In this document: one piece after another, positions 12,172-23,096 of the stretch
Layout of the letters: every line of letters begins with the position of its first letter
Position numbering within the stretch: position 1 is the stretch's first letter
NCBI GenBank assembly: GCA_002286855.1
Contig: NRSV01000001.1
Coordinates: 496,001 to 560,000, forward strand
Source: Bipolaris cookei
Lineage: Eukaryota; Ascomycota; Dothideomycetes; Pleosporales; Pleosporaceae
DNA length: 64,000 nt
Reading direction: 5' to 3'
Notes under the pieces: model-generated
What the model was told of the DNA's origin: nothing
Database searches by the model: none
The model's input: only the letters and a program-made list of their open reading frames with translations
Translations under genes and position numbers: made by a program

Positions 12172-13253
12172 ACGTAAAAGACCACTGAGCCGGACACTTT
12201 TTCTTGGCATTGCGAACATCATTTCTAAAGTAACATGCCCCAACCACGTGGAGATTTATTAACTCAGCGAGAAGGTAGAATTACTCTTGCTATTCAGGCC
12301 TATCGTACGGGCCAGTTTAAGAGCATTCGACGCGCTGCTGCTGTCTACAACGTTCCTTTTCAGCGGCTTTCTGATCGGCTGAAGAGAATCACATTTCGGC
12401 CCCAAGCATCCCTAAACTGCCATAAGCTTACTATAACTGAAGAGCAAACAATCTTATGGTATATCTACTTCTTCGTACCAAGCAGAGATGTGAACGCGTC
12501 CTTTGTAGATAATGAATGGCGGGGTAGCGTATCCCACAGCGCAGATACTCTGAATGACTGCAACCCACCCGCGATTGCCTGGCTGCGTAAGAGTAGGTCT
12601 CGTACGACACTCTGCGCCTGTAACTACCTTCATTAAGCCAATTACGCCCACCTGAAAGCCAGTTTCATCAAAGTTGTAGATGTCGTCTAAATGAATCCCA
12701 TACTTCTTAATTGTCCCTCGTACGAGCTCAAACCACGCGTTGATAACCTCTGGATCTTCCTGCTGTATTCTCTGGCGGTCTTTTGCTCGATTGAAAGCTG
12801 TTTTAAGCTTGTCCAAACGCGATATAAATCGCTTTGCCCAGTTCTTGCCTAAAGGCTGGCCATCTCGTACGCGCAGTAGTTTCTCTGCCATATCTGCTAC
12901 TTCGCACAGTCGGGGAGCAAATCCTCGTGAGTCTAGGTCAAAGATATACCATAAGATTGTTTGCTCTTCAGTTATAGTAAGCTTATGGCAGTTTAGGGAT
13001 GCTTGGGGCCGAAATGTGATTCTCTTAAGCCGATCAGAAAGCCGCTGAAAAGGAACGTTGTAGACAGCAGCAGCGCGTCGAATGCTCTTAAACTGGCCCG
13101 TACGATAGGCCTGAATAGCAAGAGTAATTTTGCCTTCTCTCTGAGTTAATGTATCTTTACGTAGTTGGGACATGTTACTTTGCAAGTGATGTTCGCGATG
13201 CCAAGAAAAAGTGTCCGGCTCGGTGGTGTGTCCGGCTCGGTGGTGCTTTACGT
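12172..13253. mobile_element. Fold-back derivative of the 1.85-kb pogo-like transposon (two inverted 5' halves)
   Basis: Bounded by TA on each side and by the same terminal inverted repeat as the intact element at 17580. The left arm runs forward from ACGTAAAAG through the first ~75 transposase codons. The right arm runs in reverse, from the EEVDIP codons back through the whole N-terminal half to its own TIR and TA at 13254-13255. So transposase N-termini face inward from both ends, and the C-terminal half is absent. The arms meet at a 9-bp shared word, GGTATATCT (12459-12467). The left TIR has only one, diverged, copy of the 17-bp unit; the right has two. It cannot encode a working transposase. 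It starts about 150 bp past the stop codon of the NRPS-like gene. Confidence 0.88.
12454..13179 (-). pseudogene. N-terminal half of pogo-like transposase (fold-back right arm)
   Basis: Reads MSQLRKDTLTQREGKITLAIQ, through the helix-turn-helix and NFDETGF, and stops right after EEVDIP at the inversion junction. Compared with the intact copy it has several substitutions (for example LDKLKT for SDELKT and VGVIGLM for MGVIGSM), so this copy is older or diverged faster than the 17.6- and 60.7-kb copies. The second and third catalytic Asp regions and the zinc knuckle are missing. Confidence 0.85.
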
Positions 13254-13405
13254 TACAAAACAAGGACACATAAAGAAAAGTTCTTTAGATTTGTCTCCGC
13301 TATCCAAAAGTCTTACTTGTGACGGCTTACGATAGCAGTTCTTATAGAACTCGCTAACGTTTTCTGACTGTTTTTAAAGGAAGGATAATTGTCATTCCTC
13401 ACTAA

Positions 13406-16400
13406 TCAAGTCATCATTTTGGATCGGGAAAACACCTCCTGTTTCACGTTATTCAAGACCATTTTGCCTTGCAAAAACTGCAAATTGGACAAATAATCCA
13501 CACTCCTGCGTAACGCTTGCAGGGTCTTGTACTTGGTTTCGTCATCTGACCGGCATTGCGCAGCAAGCGCATTCTGACTAGAATCGAGTAAATGGCCACT
13601 GCAGTTTTCTGATCTGCACCTTGTTAGATATGGATCGCCAATTTTTCCCTCGCGCTGTTCGACCCATTCCATGACAGGCCAGAGGAGATGTGACGACCCT
13701 TGTCGGGCCACGTTCGCGTTCACCACACGGAGCCATTCGACGAAGTTCATAGCACGCAGAGTGAGGCCGGTACCTTCCGAGACAGTTTTCCAGAAATCAC
13801 TGACACTAACGCCTTGGGCCATTCTGAAAGCATTAGATATACCGTCGCATTCACCTGTGCCCCCTATACACGACTGGATGATGCGTTGTGCGATCTGATC
13901 TGCACCGGCGAGGCAAATCATCGAATCTTGCTCTCCATCAACATAAGCTCCGGCTTCACATACCCCTGCGACCAGCCGCCAGATGAAGTCATCAGTGTTT
14001 GAGACACCTTCTGCCGCTGTGCCAATGATGATACCAGGCTTCACCATGTTGATACGCCTACTGGCAGGTGCGTGAGCCACGCATCGATCGACGAGAACAT
14101 CAGACGCGAATTTAGACTGTGAATAGCCGTCTACAGCTGAGAGGCGTGACGGTTTGTCGGCTATTGCCTTCTCTAAAAGATGCATGTCGCCACCTGAGAC
14201 GTAGGTACAGTGCTGCAGAGGTCCAGCTCCAGTCAACGCAAGCTTCAGGATCTTCAATGTACTCAGGACGTTGGTTGCACGCAACCGTTCGTAGCTTGAA
14301 GACCAGTTCACGGCGGCTCCGTTGTGTATGATATCGGTGATTGCCTCTGATTCCTGGGCGCATGTCCCCTCAAGACGTGCCCATTGATCTACGGAAACAC
14401 CTAGCTGCGGCTGCGCTAAATCTCCTAACCAGACCTCGATACGGCTCGCCAGTGTAGGAGACCACCATTTGGACATGTTAGCGGCGGTGATGACTTTTTC
14501 GAAACCTGTGCCCCCATCTCTGGCCCGAACAAGTACGATAACTTTTGACACATTGTTATTAGTTAGCAGCTGTTGAAGAATTTGGCTGCCAAGGAAACCG
14601 GTCGCTCTAGTCAGAAATACCACACGTCTGCTTATCTGCGACTTCTGCTTCAGCAGTTCACTTTGGTAAGGTTGAACTCCTACCAGTTCTTTGCTGAGCT
14701 CCTCGATGTCTTGCAAGATGGCCGCTGCTCTGGTGTATTCCTCAGATGGCCCCACAACTTGGCCTCGGCTGCGCACAACCTCCGCCAGGTCCAGAATATC
14801 CATATTGACCCTTCTGAAAGCTTTTATAGGGATGCTAAGACCATAAAATTCATTGATAGCCCTAGCGAATGACACAGTTCTTAGTGAGTCAAGCCCCAAG
14901 TTTTCTAAAGTGGCATTCTTTCCCTTTAGAGGATTGTCTTGTTTTGAATCCGAGCTGCTCAGAATGTTCGCAAGTATCTCGCTGATCTTCAGTGCAATCT
15001 TGTTCTCTTTGGGTATATCAATTAGGGCTCCATTGCTTGAACCAGCGTTGGTGTATTGGAATAGTTTGCTCGTTGAAAGACCCTTAGCATGCTCCTTGAG
15101 CTTCGCACGGTCGAGCTTTCCATTTGCATTTGTTGGAAGCGTATTGAGAGGTATAAAAATCCGAGGAATCATGAATCCCGGCAGAGCTTCCTCGAGATGA
15201 GCGCGGACCCGACAAATCAGTGTGTTGAACTTATCATCAGGTACGGACCTTGGCCGCAACCTGGCAGGGGATTGACCATTAGCACTTTCGTCTGTGTCTT
15301 GAATCTCGAGGCATCGTATGAACGCAACTAGCCTGGGACCGCTATCGTGTAAGTCTACCAAGTCGACAGCCACTTGACTTGACCCCCCAAGGCTTTTACG
15401 TATGACCGACTCTACTTCTTCTACTTCAAGCTTCTGCCCCCTAATTTTAACCATTGTGTCTTTCCGTCCGATGTACATCAGCGTACCATCAGGAAGATAA
15501 CGTACGAGGTCCCCACTCCTATAGAGTTTGCAAGATGGGGCGGGGATATCCAAACTTCGCCTCCATGAAGGTGCGTCAATCAAGACTTGGTTCGTCTTCT
15601 GAGAATCGCCAAGATATTCTTTTAGGAGACCAGGGCCTTCATACAGCATTTCTCCTATTGCACCCAAAGGCGACAGAAGCTCTGGATTGTTAGGGTTCAC
15701 GACCCAAGAGTACGTGTTGGGTGCCGGTCCAACAGGTACAACCTTTTGGCAAGGACCTTTGAATTCGAAAAGAAAGAATGTAGCCGACTCCGCTGGCCCA
15801 TATGCTGAGTGACAAGAGTTAGTAAACTAGGTCAAATTTGCTAGTATCGTAGCATTACGTTTTGAGACCTGGAGTCGTGCATGACCGCATGGGAAAGGTA
15901 GCGTTTAAACCCAGCTAAGAGCAGGAGTTTCCATGATATACTTACAGTGAATGACCCTCACACGATTAATCCGCGCATTGATGTCATCTGGAGTGACTAC
16001 CTCGCCACCCATGAGCAAAGTTTGCAGGCTGGGAATGTTGTACTGCGCAAATAACCGCGCAAAAGACGAAGTGAAGTAGGCCCAATTTACGGCCATTCTA
16101 TTCATGCTCTCTTCCACATTGTTGATGCGTTCTTCTTCTGAGGGAATGCATACCCGTCCGCCAAAGATCAATGGTGCATAGATCTCTATCATGCTGACAT
16201 CGAAGGTGAAGCTCGACCATTGGAAAGTCGCAATACCTTCACGGTCAAGATGTTGCGGAGCGGCGTTGGAAAGAATGCCCGTGACCAAAGAGTTGTGTGT
16301 GTGAACAATGCCTTTGGGATTTCCGGTGCTGCCAGAAGTGAAGGCCACCATGCATATATCGTTTGGCTGAACATTTGACGGCCGGTACTCACGTGGTTGT

Positions 16401-17517
16401 TGAACAATTTCCTCGTTAGGGACTAAGACGCGGTGCCCATCAAATTGATCCTTGCATTGATTTGACGCAATGACGAGTGATCCGTTTAGCGTATGGATGA
16501 TGGCATCGTGACGGGCGCGTGGGTGGCTTGGATCTAGACAGCAATATGCTGCTCCGGTTTTGAGTACTGCAAGCATTGAGACTATGGCCCAAGTACATTT
16601 CTCAAAGCATAAAGCCACTTTTCTGCCTGGCTTCAGATCATACATTTCCATTAGATATGCGGCAAGATTTGAAAAGCGCTTGTCCAATTCTGAATAAGAC
16701 ATTTGCCCATCCCATGAAACGATAGCTATCGCATCTGGCTTATAGCGGAAGCCCTGTCCGACCAAGTCATGGAGAAGTTTTTCAGGAGTAGTTGTGGAAA
16801 AGTGGTTCCACTTAGATATAGTTGCTTGGGCTTGCGCTCCGCAGATGTTCAGATCTCCGATAACTGCATCGTGTGAAATCGTTACGATGCTTTGGAGTGC
16901 TGCCGCGACCGCATCCGCGAAGCCTGTTGCCACGAATTCAGAGACGCGATCGTTGTTGTAAAGCAAGTGTGCTGAAAGAGACACCTCATCGAGATATACG
17001 ACAATGACTAGGTCGTCCTATGGAGATCTGATTAACAAATTATACGCACATATCTAAAACTGCCAGGATTGCTTACGTGTTTTGCATCGATGCTGGAAAG
17101 CAACTCATCTCCTACAGTCGGTGTTGTTTTAGTCAGAAAAAGTTTTGCTGTGAGCGTTTTGTCGTTCAACTGGTCTTTTGCTGTGGCAATATCGTTTTGA
17201 ATAACTAGAAGCGGCGCCAAATCATCGTTGGACAATTGCTGTGTTGCCGCAATACCAAACACTTCACGAATAGAAGTTGTGGAGGCGAGCTCTGGGATGT
17301 ATCGTAACTGTTGACTTCCGGTTATGAGGTAGCCCGTACCGTAACCGTGATCTTTTGGAAGAATTTCGGCGTATGTGAACTTGGGTAGATCGAAGTATTC
17401 ATTAAGAACTATCGCGAACGCCAGCTTCGTAACCGATGCGTAAGGGACTTTGGTCTTTAAACAGAAGTCATCCAAGGCACTCTGTGAAGGCAGAGAGATC
17501 GTGGCCAATGACGTCAT
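13406..17517 (-). CDS. NRPS-like enzyme: partial C, A, T and thioester reductase (R) domains
   Basis: Enzymes of this layout adenylate a carboxylic acid, load it on a phosphopantetheine carrier and release it reductively. Three exons, 17517-17077, 17017-15946 and 15804-13406 (introns 59 and 141 bp), give 1303 residues. Order: a degenerate condensation-like region (to about residue 230, no HHxxxD seen); adenylation with FTSGSTGNPKG, YGPAE (restored by intron 2), YRSGDLVRYLPDG, GRKDTMVKIRGQ and NANGKLDR; carrier site LGLDSLRTV; reductase with a Rossmann motif (VFLTRATGFLG, Arg in place of the usual Gly) and catalytic YSQSK. The start is the ATG at 17517; the frame runs on upstream into the transposon at 17580, so the promoter or a longer N-terminus may have been displaced. 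A transposon derivative lies 153 bp beyond the stop. Substrate cannot be read reliably. Confidence 0.9.
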
Positions 17518-17579
17518 GATGGCTTCCGGACTTTTGGTGCACAACCGATTAGAAATATGGTAAAGAGCAAGGTATGATA

Positions 17580-17636
17580 ACGTAAAGCACCACCGAGCCG
17601 GACACACCACCGAGCCGGACACTTTTTCTTGGCATC
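17580..17636 (+). repeat. Left terminal inverted repeat with two 17-bp units
   Basis: Perfect inverted match to 19372-19428. The two 17-bp units are immediately adjacent and are good candidates for transposase binding sites. Confidence 0.92.
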
Positions 17637-17659
17637 GCGAACATCACTTGCAAAGTAAC

Positions 17660-19345
17660 ATGTCCCAACTACGTAAAGATACATTAACTCAGAGAGAAGG
17701 CAAAATTACTCTTGCTATTCAGGCCTATCGTACGGGCCAGTTTAAGAGCATTCGACGCGCTGCTGCTGTCTACAACGTTCCTTTTCAGCGGCTTTCTGAT
17801 CGGCTTAACAAAATCACTTTTCGACCCCAGATATCTCCAAACTGCCGCAAACTAACTATAATTGAAGAGCAAACAATTGTACGATATATTCTTGATCTAG
17901 ACTCACGAGGATTTGCTCCCCGACTGTGTGAGGTAGCGGATATGGCAGAGAAACTACTGCGCGTACGAGATGGCCAACCTTTAGGCAAGAACTGGGCAGA
18001 GCGATTTGTATCGCGTTCGGACGAGCTTAAAACAGCTTTCAATCGAGCAAAGGACCGCCAGAGAATACAGCAGGAAGATCCAGAGGTTATTAACGCGTGG
18101 TTTGAGCTTGTACGAGAGACAATTGAGAAGTATGGAGTACATTCTGACGACATCCATAACTTTGACGAGACTGGCTTTCAGATGGGCGTGATTGGCTCAA
18201 TGAAGGTAGTTACAGGCGCAGAGCGTCGTACGAGGCCTACTTTGACGCAGCCAGGCAATCGTGAGTGGGTTACAGTTATTCAGAGCATCTGCGCTGCGGG
18301 GTATGCTACTCCGCCATTCATTATCTACAAGGGACGCGTCCATATCTCTGCTTGGTACGAAGAAGTAGATATACCGTACGATTGGAAGCTCTCAGTATCA
18401 CAGAACGGCTGGACAAATAACGCGCTTGGTCTTGAGTGGTTAAAGCACTTTGACGAGCATACAAAGACGCGTCAGGTGGGGTCGTACAGGCTACTTATTC
18501 TTGACGGCCATGAGAGCCACCTAAACCAAGAATTTAAGGACTACTGTCTTGAACAGAAGATTCTTACTCTTTGTATGCCTGCTCATTCATCGCATATACT
18601 TCAGCCGCTTGACGTTGTCTGCTTTTCGCCTCTTAAGCAGAAGTACTCCCAACGCGTACGAGACTTGGCACGCCACCACGTCTGGCATATTGATAAAGAA
18701 CGCTTCCTGCCAGCCTTTCGAGACGCGTTTCGCGACGTATTTACGTTCGATAACTGCAAAAAAGCCTTTAAGGCAGCAGGGCTAGTTCCTATTAACGCGC
18801 AGAGAGTCATTGATCGTCTTGACGTACGCCTTTGTACCCCACCACAAGAAGCTCAGCTAGAAACACCCTGGGAGTCTAAAACCCCTAGCAATTCGTACGA
18901 ATTTGGATCACAGTCGAAGCTTGTAAGAGATTCTTTTGTACGATCACCAACTGCTGCACAAGAAGGCTTCTCAAAGCTTATTAAAGGAGCTGAGGAGATG
19001 CTACATGAGAATGTGCTTATGAAGGCCCGCATACGAGAGCTTGAAGAGCAATTAGCTGAGGTAACAAAGCGCCGAGGGCGTAAAAGAAAGCGAATTCAGA
19101 CAGGCGGGACACTAGACTTTGGTGCAGGAGCATCGCAGGCAGCTGAAAATGCTGCTACTGGTCGTACGGCATCAAAGAAGGCGGGTGGTGGGGGTAGTCA
19201 AGAAAAGGCTCTACCAGGTCAACGGCACTGTGGAACCTGTGGGAGAGTGGGCCATAACGCCCGTACGTGCCAAAAAGATGTAGAAGAAGATTCTCTATCA
19301 GATACAAGTGAGTTGTATAACGCATCTATAGCTAGTGTAGAGTAA
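17660..19345 (+). CDS. Pogo/Fot1-like DDE transposase with C-terminal zinc knuckle
   Basis: Cut-and-paste transposase, 561 residues, start ATG at 17660. An N-terminal Psq/CENP-B-type helix-turn-helix (IRRAAAVYNVPFQRLSDRL, residues 31-49) is followed by a CENP-B-like second DNA-binding region. The DDE catalytic core has D169 in NFDETGF, D282 in LILDGHESH and D318 in LQPLDVV. A coiled-coil-like segment (MKARIRELEEQLAEV) precedes a basic KRRGRKRKR stretch, likely nuclear localisation. It ends with a CCHC zinc knuckle (CGTCGRVGHNARTC). The frame is open throughout, so it may be active. Confidence 0.95.
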   Translation: MSQLRKDTLTQREGKITLAIQAYRTGQFKSIRRAAAVYNVPFQRLSDRLNKITFRPQISPNCRKLTIIEEQTIVRYILDLDSRGFAPRLCEVADMAEKLLRVRDGQPLGKNWAERFVSRSDELKTAFNRAKDRQRIQQEDPEVINAWFELVRETIEKYGVHSDDIHNFDETGFQMGVIGSMKVVTGAERRTRPTLTQPGNREWVTVIQSICAAGYATPPFIIYKGRVHISAWYEEVDIPYDWKLSVSQNGWTNNALGLEWLKHFDEHTKTRQVGSYRLLILDGHESHLNQEFKDYCLEQKILTLCMPAHSSHILQPLDVVCFSPLKQKYSQRVRDLARHHVWHIDKERFLPAFRDAFRDVFTFDNCKKAFKAAGLVPINAQRVIDRLDVRLCTPPQEAQLETPWESKTPSNSYEFGSQSKLVRDSFVRSPTAAQEGFSKLIKGAEEMLHENVLMKARIRELEEQLAEVTKRRGRKRKRIQTGGTLDFGAGASQAAENAATGRTASKKAGGGGSQEKALPGQRHCGTCGRVGHNARTCQKDVEEDSLSDTSELYNASIASVE

Positions 19346-19371
19346 TTCGAGTTTTCGTACATGAAGTTCGT

Positions 19372-19428
19372 GATGCCAAGAAAAAGTGTCCGGCTCGGTG
19401 GTGTGTCCGGCTCGGTGGTGCTTTACGT
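19372..19428 (-). repeat. Right terminal inverted repeat
   Basis: Mirror of 17580-17636 for the outer 57 bp; similarity continues weakly for a few bases inward. Confidence 0.92.
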
Positions 19429-19430
19429 TA

Positions 19431-20022
19431 TCTCTTTTTTTTCATAGTCATATCTTGCAGCTCTTCCCCGGCCATACCAGACCCCCAAATCTCCCCCCAT
19501 TATTTCAAAATCCCGCATATTCAAATGATCACCCTTACCACCGCCACTATCTTCGGAATTTTCACCGACGAAGAAAATCTCTTATAAGGAAAATAGGAGC
19601 ATAACGAAGATAGCGGTCAAAATCAAGTACCAAAAAACTGCCTAATATCCGACTTCGGCCATTCTCGACCAACAAATCGTCGTTTTGCGAGTGTACGGCA
19701 AGTATGCTGTCTACAGCAACAACAATAATCAGCTATAACGAGTCAGTAAAAGCCAAATACACAAGCACAATACTCGGGTTGCTTATCGAAATTGGCGCTT
19801 CGTAAACTCCCAAAACAAGAAATATTAATCCATTTGGGTTTTTTTCTTCTGAGTTTCTTGGCTTCGTCTTTTGATGAATATATAGTAGGTACTGTCTTCT
19901 GTTACTGCTAAACGAATTCAAAGATTTGAAACTTCACCTCAACACTAAACACTCTACCTTATTCCGATCCGAACGACACTCTTACCCGAGAATTTTGAGT
20001 AATCCTTGAATTCCAAAAAAGG
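19431..20022. other. AT-rich spacer right of the transposon
   Basis: Would have been the upstream region of the NRPS-like gene before insertion, and also the upstream region of the small secreted-protein gene at 20023. No open frame supported. Confidence 0.5.
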
Positions 20023-20301
20023 TTGAAAATAGAGGCTGCTTCTATTCTTACTGTTCTCCTCACTCTTGGAGCGGCGTCGGCCAAGTACTGTCCTGGCTCT
20101 GGAATGCTGTCACTGTAAGTTTATTCGTCGTATTTTTCGCATAGGATGGTATGATATTTATGTATATATGCTAATTACAGGATAGATGAGGGAGGTTACA
20201 ATTGCCGTAAGACCTGTGTGAAGTGCAGTTGCGACCAGGAGGCGTGGGTTGATTATCAAAGACGCGCCTCGGTTTCGAGAGTGCAACTTCATCTTGAGTA
20301 G
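20023..20301 (+). pseudogene. Small cysteine-rich secreted protein, no ATG found
   Basis: Two exons, 20023-20114 and 20181-20301, joined by a clean 66-bp intron (GTAAGT..branch GCTAAT..CAG), give about 70 codons. The first ~20 residues form a hydrophobic signal-peptide core ending ASA, followed by a mature part with five Cys (CPGSG, then CRKTCVKCSC). This is the profile of candidate secreted effectors or antimicrobial-like proteins in plant-associated fungi. No ATG lies in frame: the most likely start position holds TTG (20023-20025) and a TGA lies 12 codons further upstream. Either the start codon is lost, a 5' exon exists, or initiation is non-AUG. Function unknown. Confidence 0.5.
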
Positions 20302-22690
20302 TAAACAAAACTGCTAGACGTATGAGATGGATTCTGGATGGGCCGTGGTAAAGAAGGCTTTATTTCTTAGTTTGCAATGGTGCATCATTTGTGAGCAATT
20401 GGCATGGGGTAGTAAAGCTTGGTTTTGGACGAGCTTGTGTTTGCTCTTGTATACCCCTGTGCAAAGTTATGGTCTAGTAAGAGTGCTTCTTTAATGATAC
20501 TTGTATTGCTGTTTCCTGGCGCCATGTCTTTATTTAGTCCCACTACAAGTGTCTGGATGCTCTGCCATTGAATGTGCAGGCTTGATAGACAAAACTTACA
20601 TTTCAAGGCTAGGGTGAAAAAGACAAAAGTACGAAATCCATAAGTTTTCGCATTGCTTAGTGAACTCCTATATATCAGCCAGATCTATATGTAAGCTTGG
20701 GGCAAGGTAACTTGACGAAAATGTGCTTTTCTATCGCACGGTCGCTGTCTAGTTTGGCTGCAGGGGTTCTACAGTAATCGAGCAATACAGGAATAACTGT
20801 CGCAGCCTATGCTAGGCCGCAGAAGCAATGACTCCAGTTGAGCCGAGGTGTCAGGTGTAAGTACCTGGATTCGTTGAACCTCAACCGAAGAACGTTCAGG
20901 GAACTCTATTACTACACCAGTACGTAAACACCGGGAGTCTATCAGGGAAACTAAAAGGACCCTTAGCGAACCTGATCTTGACGCCCACAACCACCACGTA
21001 TAAATAACGATAAAGAAGGTCAATAATAAAAGGCATTACACACACAATATCCACATCAATTCACTGCACCTACGCGTGCGACAAACAACATCCATTTTTC
21101 TCACTGTACCCACGCGTGCAACAATAACGCATGAGTATCATGCGGAGAACTGGCATCATACTCAATACATCATTATAGAAACATCGAATTTGACGATGAA
21201 AATATATACATAGCAAAGCAGTCATGTTGACAACTTTTGTACTACTCGACCTAGCTTTAGCTTATATATTCTATCTAGAAGTCACTCCTGATCATCACCA
21301 AAAGCCGCTGACTATGAGCATACACACTAACCTTGCTTTCGACAAGGCTATATTAGATTCAATAAAGAATCTGCAGCCGATGGTGAGACACAAGGCACCC
21401 ATCTATCCGACCGTTTGGCATAAGCTCATTCTATGTCTAATGAAACCAAAGGACCTTGGATAGTCTTTACAGTGAGAAAATGATAAAGTTGAGATCTATA
21501 TCCCAGCCACAAAAAGAGCTCCATGACACCCAAAATATAGAGGTAGATTGTCCGAACCTAAATCAGGCACTGAGGGAGTGATCGCGTGACTCCGGTTCCC
21601 CATGGATACCTGTGCACGGACCCAGGAGTACATCAACCCTTTTTCCTTTGAACGTAGAACAGAGATAGCAATGAACCGATAGTTACTTGCCACCCCCATT
21701 TACCCGCACGCTGTATACACCGTGCAACTAACTGTATTGACTTAGACATCTTGCTAACACCAAGCGCTGGCTAGCCAATAGAGTCCATTCAACATAGATG
21801 GTGTTTATGAGGTAAAGACATGATTGTAAGAGCGAGACAACGGGCAAAGTAGTCAGATACTTTTATGTCTTTTTCGAAAAAGCAGCAAAAAAATTATAGC
21901 GCACAATCATGAACTTTTCCCCACAGTATGCAAACAACAAGATTGAAGATATCTGCATCAGCCTCCTGCTATAAACATGGAGAGATAGGTGTAATGCTGG
22001 TATGCCTTGTCTCCTCTTTATTCCATTTATCTACCTGTTAAAAACACAGGAAAAATGACCAGATTCTATCAAAAGCGCCTCAATTGTAATGAATCTGTCG
22101 TATTTCTATACGCCTCTTATCTTCTTTCTCAGAGGATACCGATTCCGGTACCAGTTTGCAAAAGTCAGTTCTTGGACTTCACGATGGACATCATACACAG
22201 CTATTCAATCTCTTTTATTTTCCGATTCAAGAGTAATACTATTTGCTTTGCGTTTCGCATGTTTGTTCCTTATAAAGCTACTACTATCAGATCGTTGGGC
22301 CATGATCGAGAACATTCTTCCCATCACAACCATGACAACAACAGAAGAAGGAAAAACACCCTGTTACGTGCCATAACCAAGAGTTGCCAGAAAGTAAAGA
22401 GGGCCAGTTGCGTCATTCTTACGAAATATACCAAATTTGGTCCATATTTGGTGTTTACTGGTGGAACCCATTTCCCTTCACAGGACAGCCTTACCCCACA
22501 ATGACATCACAGCACCTCACCTCCGATCGCGATTCTACGTAACAATGCGGTTTGCACAAAGAGTTCAATATCCATATTAAATCTTCAGAGTTTCCATTCT
22601 TCTTTCCAGCATCATCAAACACTCTTACAACTCTCTTCTCTAATACACCCGTCTATACATTTAACCTACGCACATACCAACACCATCACC
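20302..22690. other. 2.4-kb AT-rich region without a supported gene
   Basis: Short frames only. The 79-codon frame at 21224-21463 starts with ATG and has a hydrophobic start, but no intron, family motif or supporting context. The 165-codon frame at 22007 lacks an ATG. Nothing recognisable. Confidence 0.5.
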
Positions 22691-23096
22691 ATGCCCCGCA
22701 ACGGAGATGGATCCTCAGACAACGGACCCATTGAGGGTCAGAACATTGTCCACGGCACATCCGGAGACGTAAGTGCTGTCTCCAATGAGTACCCCCGGAA
22801 GAAATACTGAGGAAGACTGTAGGCCACCATGGACCACACTAAGAAGGTAGCTCCCATGCCTGAACTCGAAAAGGGCGATGGTACGACCCCCCTTCCACCG
22901 CCTCCATTCGCTCATGATCCAATGGCGATGAAATCAGACCCTTATCTCAAGACCAGCAACTAACACGACACGAACAGGCATCGAAGGCATGAACGCTTCG
23001 GGCGGAGGCGAGGCTCCCAAGAAGGGCATCACAGGCCAGGGCAAAGCGGCTACAGACTCGAACAAGCCCCCGCCAGTCGACCAGGTCACCAAGTAA
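22691..23096 (+). CDS. Small hydrophilic protein, three exons
   Basis: Exons 22691-22768, 22823-22880 and 22978-23096, with introns of 54 and 97 bp in consistent phase, give 84 residues. The product is rich in Gly, Asp, Lys and Pro (MPRNGDGSSDNGPIEG at the start, PPPVDQVTK at the end), with no signal peptide and no membrane segment, and is probably disordered. The ATG lies in a good fungal context after a CA-rich leader (CACCATCACCATG). I do not recognise a family; function unknown. Confidence 0.65.

Larger units (their letters stand above)
17580..19428 (+). mobile_element. Intact Tc1/mariner-superfamily (pogo/Fot1-like) transposon
   Basis: 1849 bp, flanked by TA target duplications at 17578-17579 and 19429-19430. 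Perfect terminal inverted repeats of about 57 bp start ACGTAAAG, then hold two tandem copies of a 17-bp unit (CACCACCGAGCCGGACA), then CTTTTTCTTGGCATC. It carries one uninterrupted transposase gene. Transposase sequence is nearly identical to the copy at 60680-62559, which points to recent movement. It sits about 60 bp upstream of the ATG of the NRPS-like gene. Confidence 0.95.

Noticed and set aside
132..19428. A single secondary-metabolite cluster from terpene synthase to NRPS-like gene
   Set aside because: The housekeeping gene VPS54 and the NLR remnant lie between; only the P450 and NRPS-like gene are close enough to suggest a shared pathway.
22007..22504. 165-codon plus-strand frame
   Set aside because: No ATG start and biased composition in an AT-rich region.
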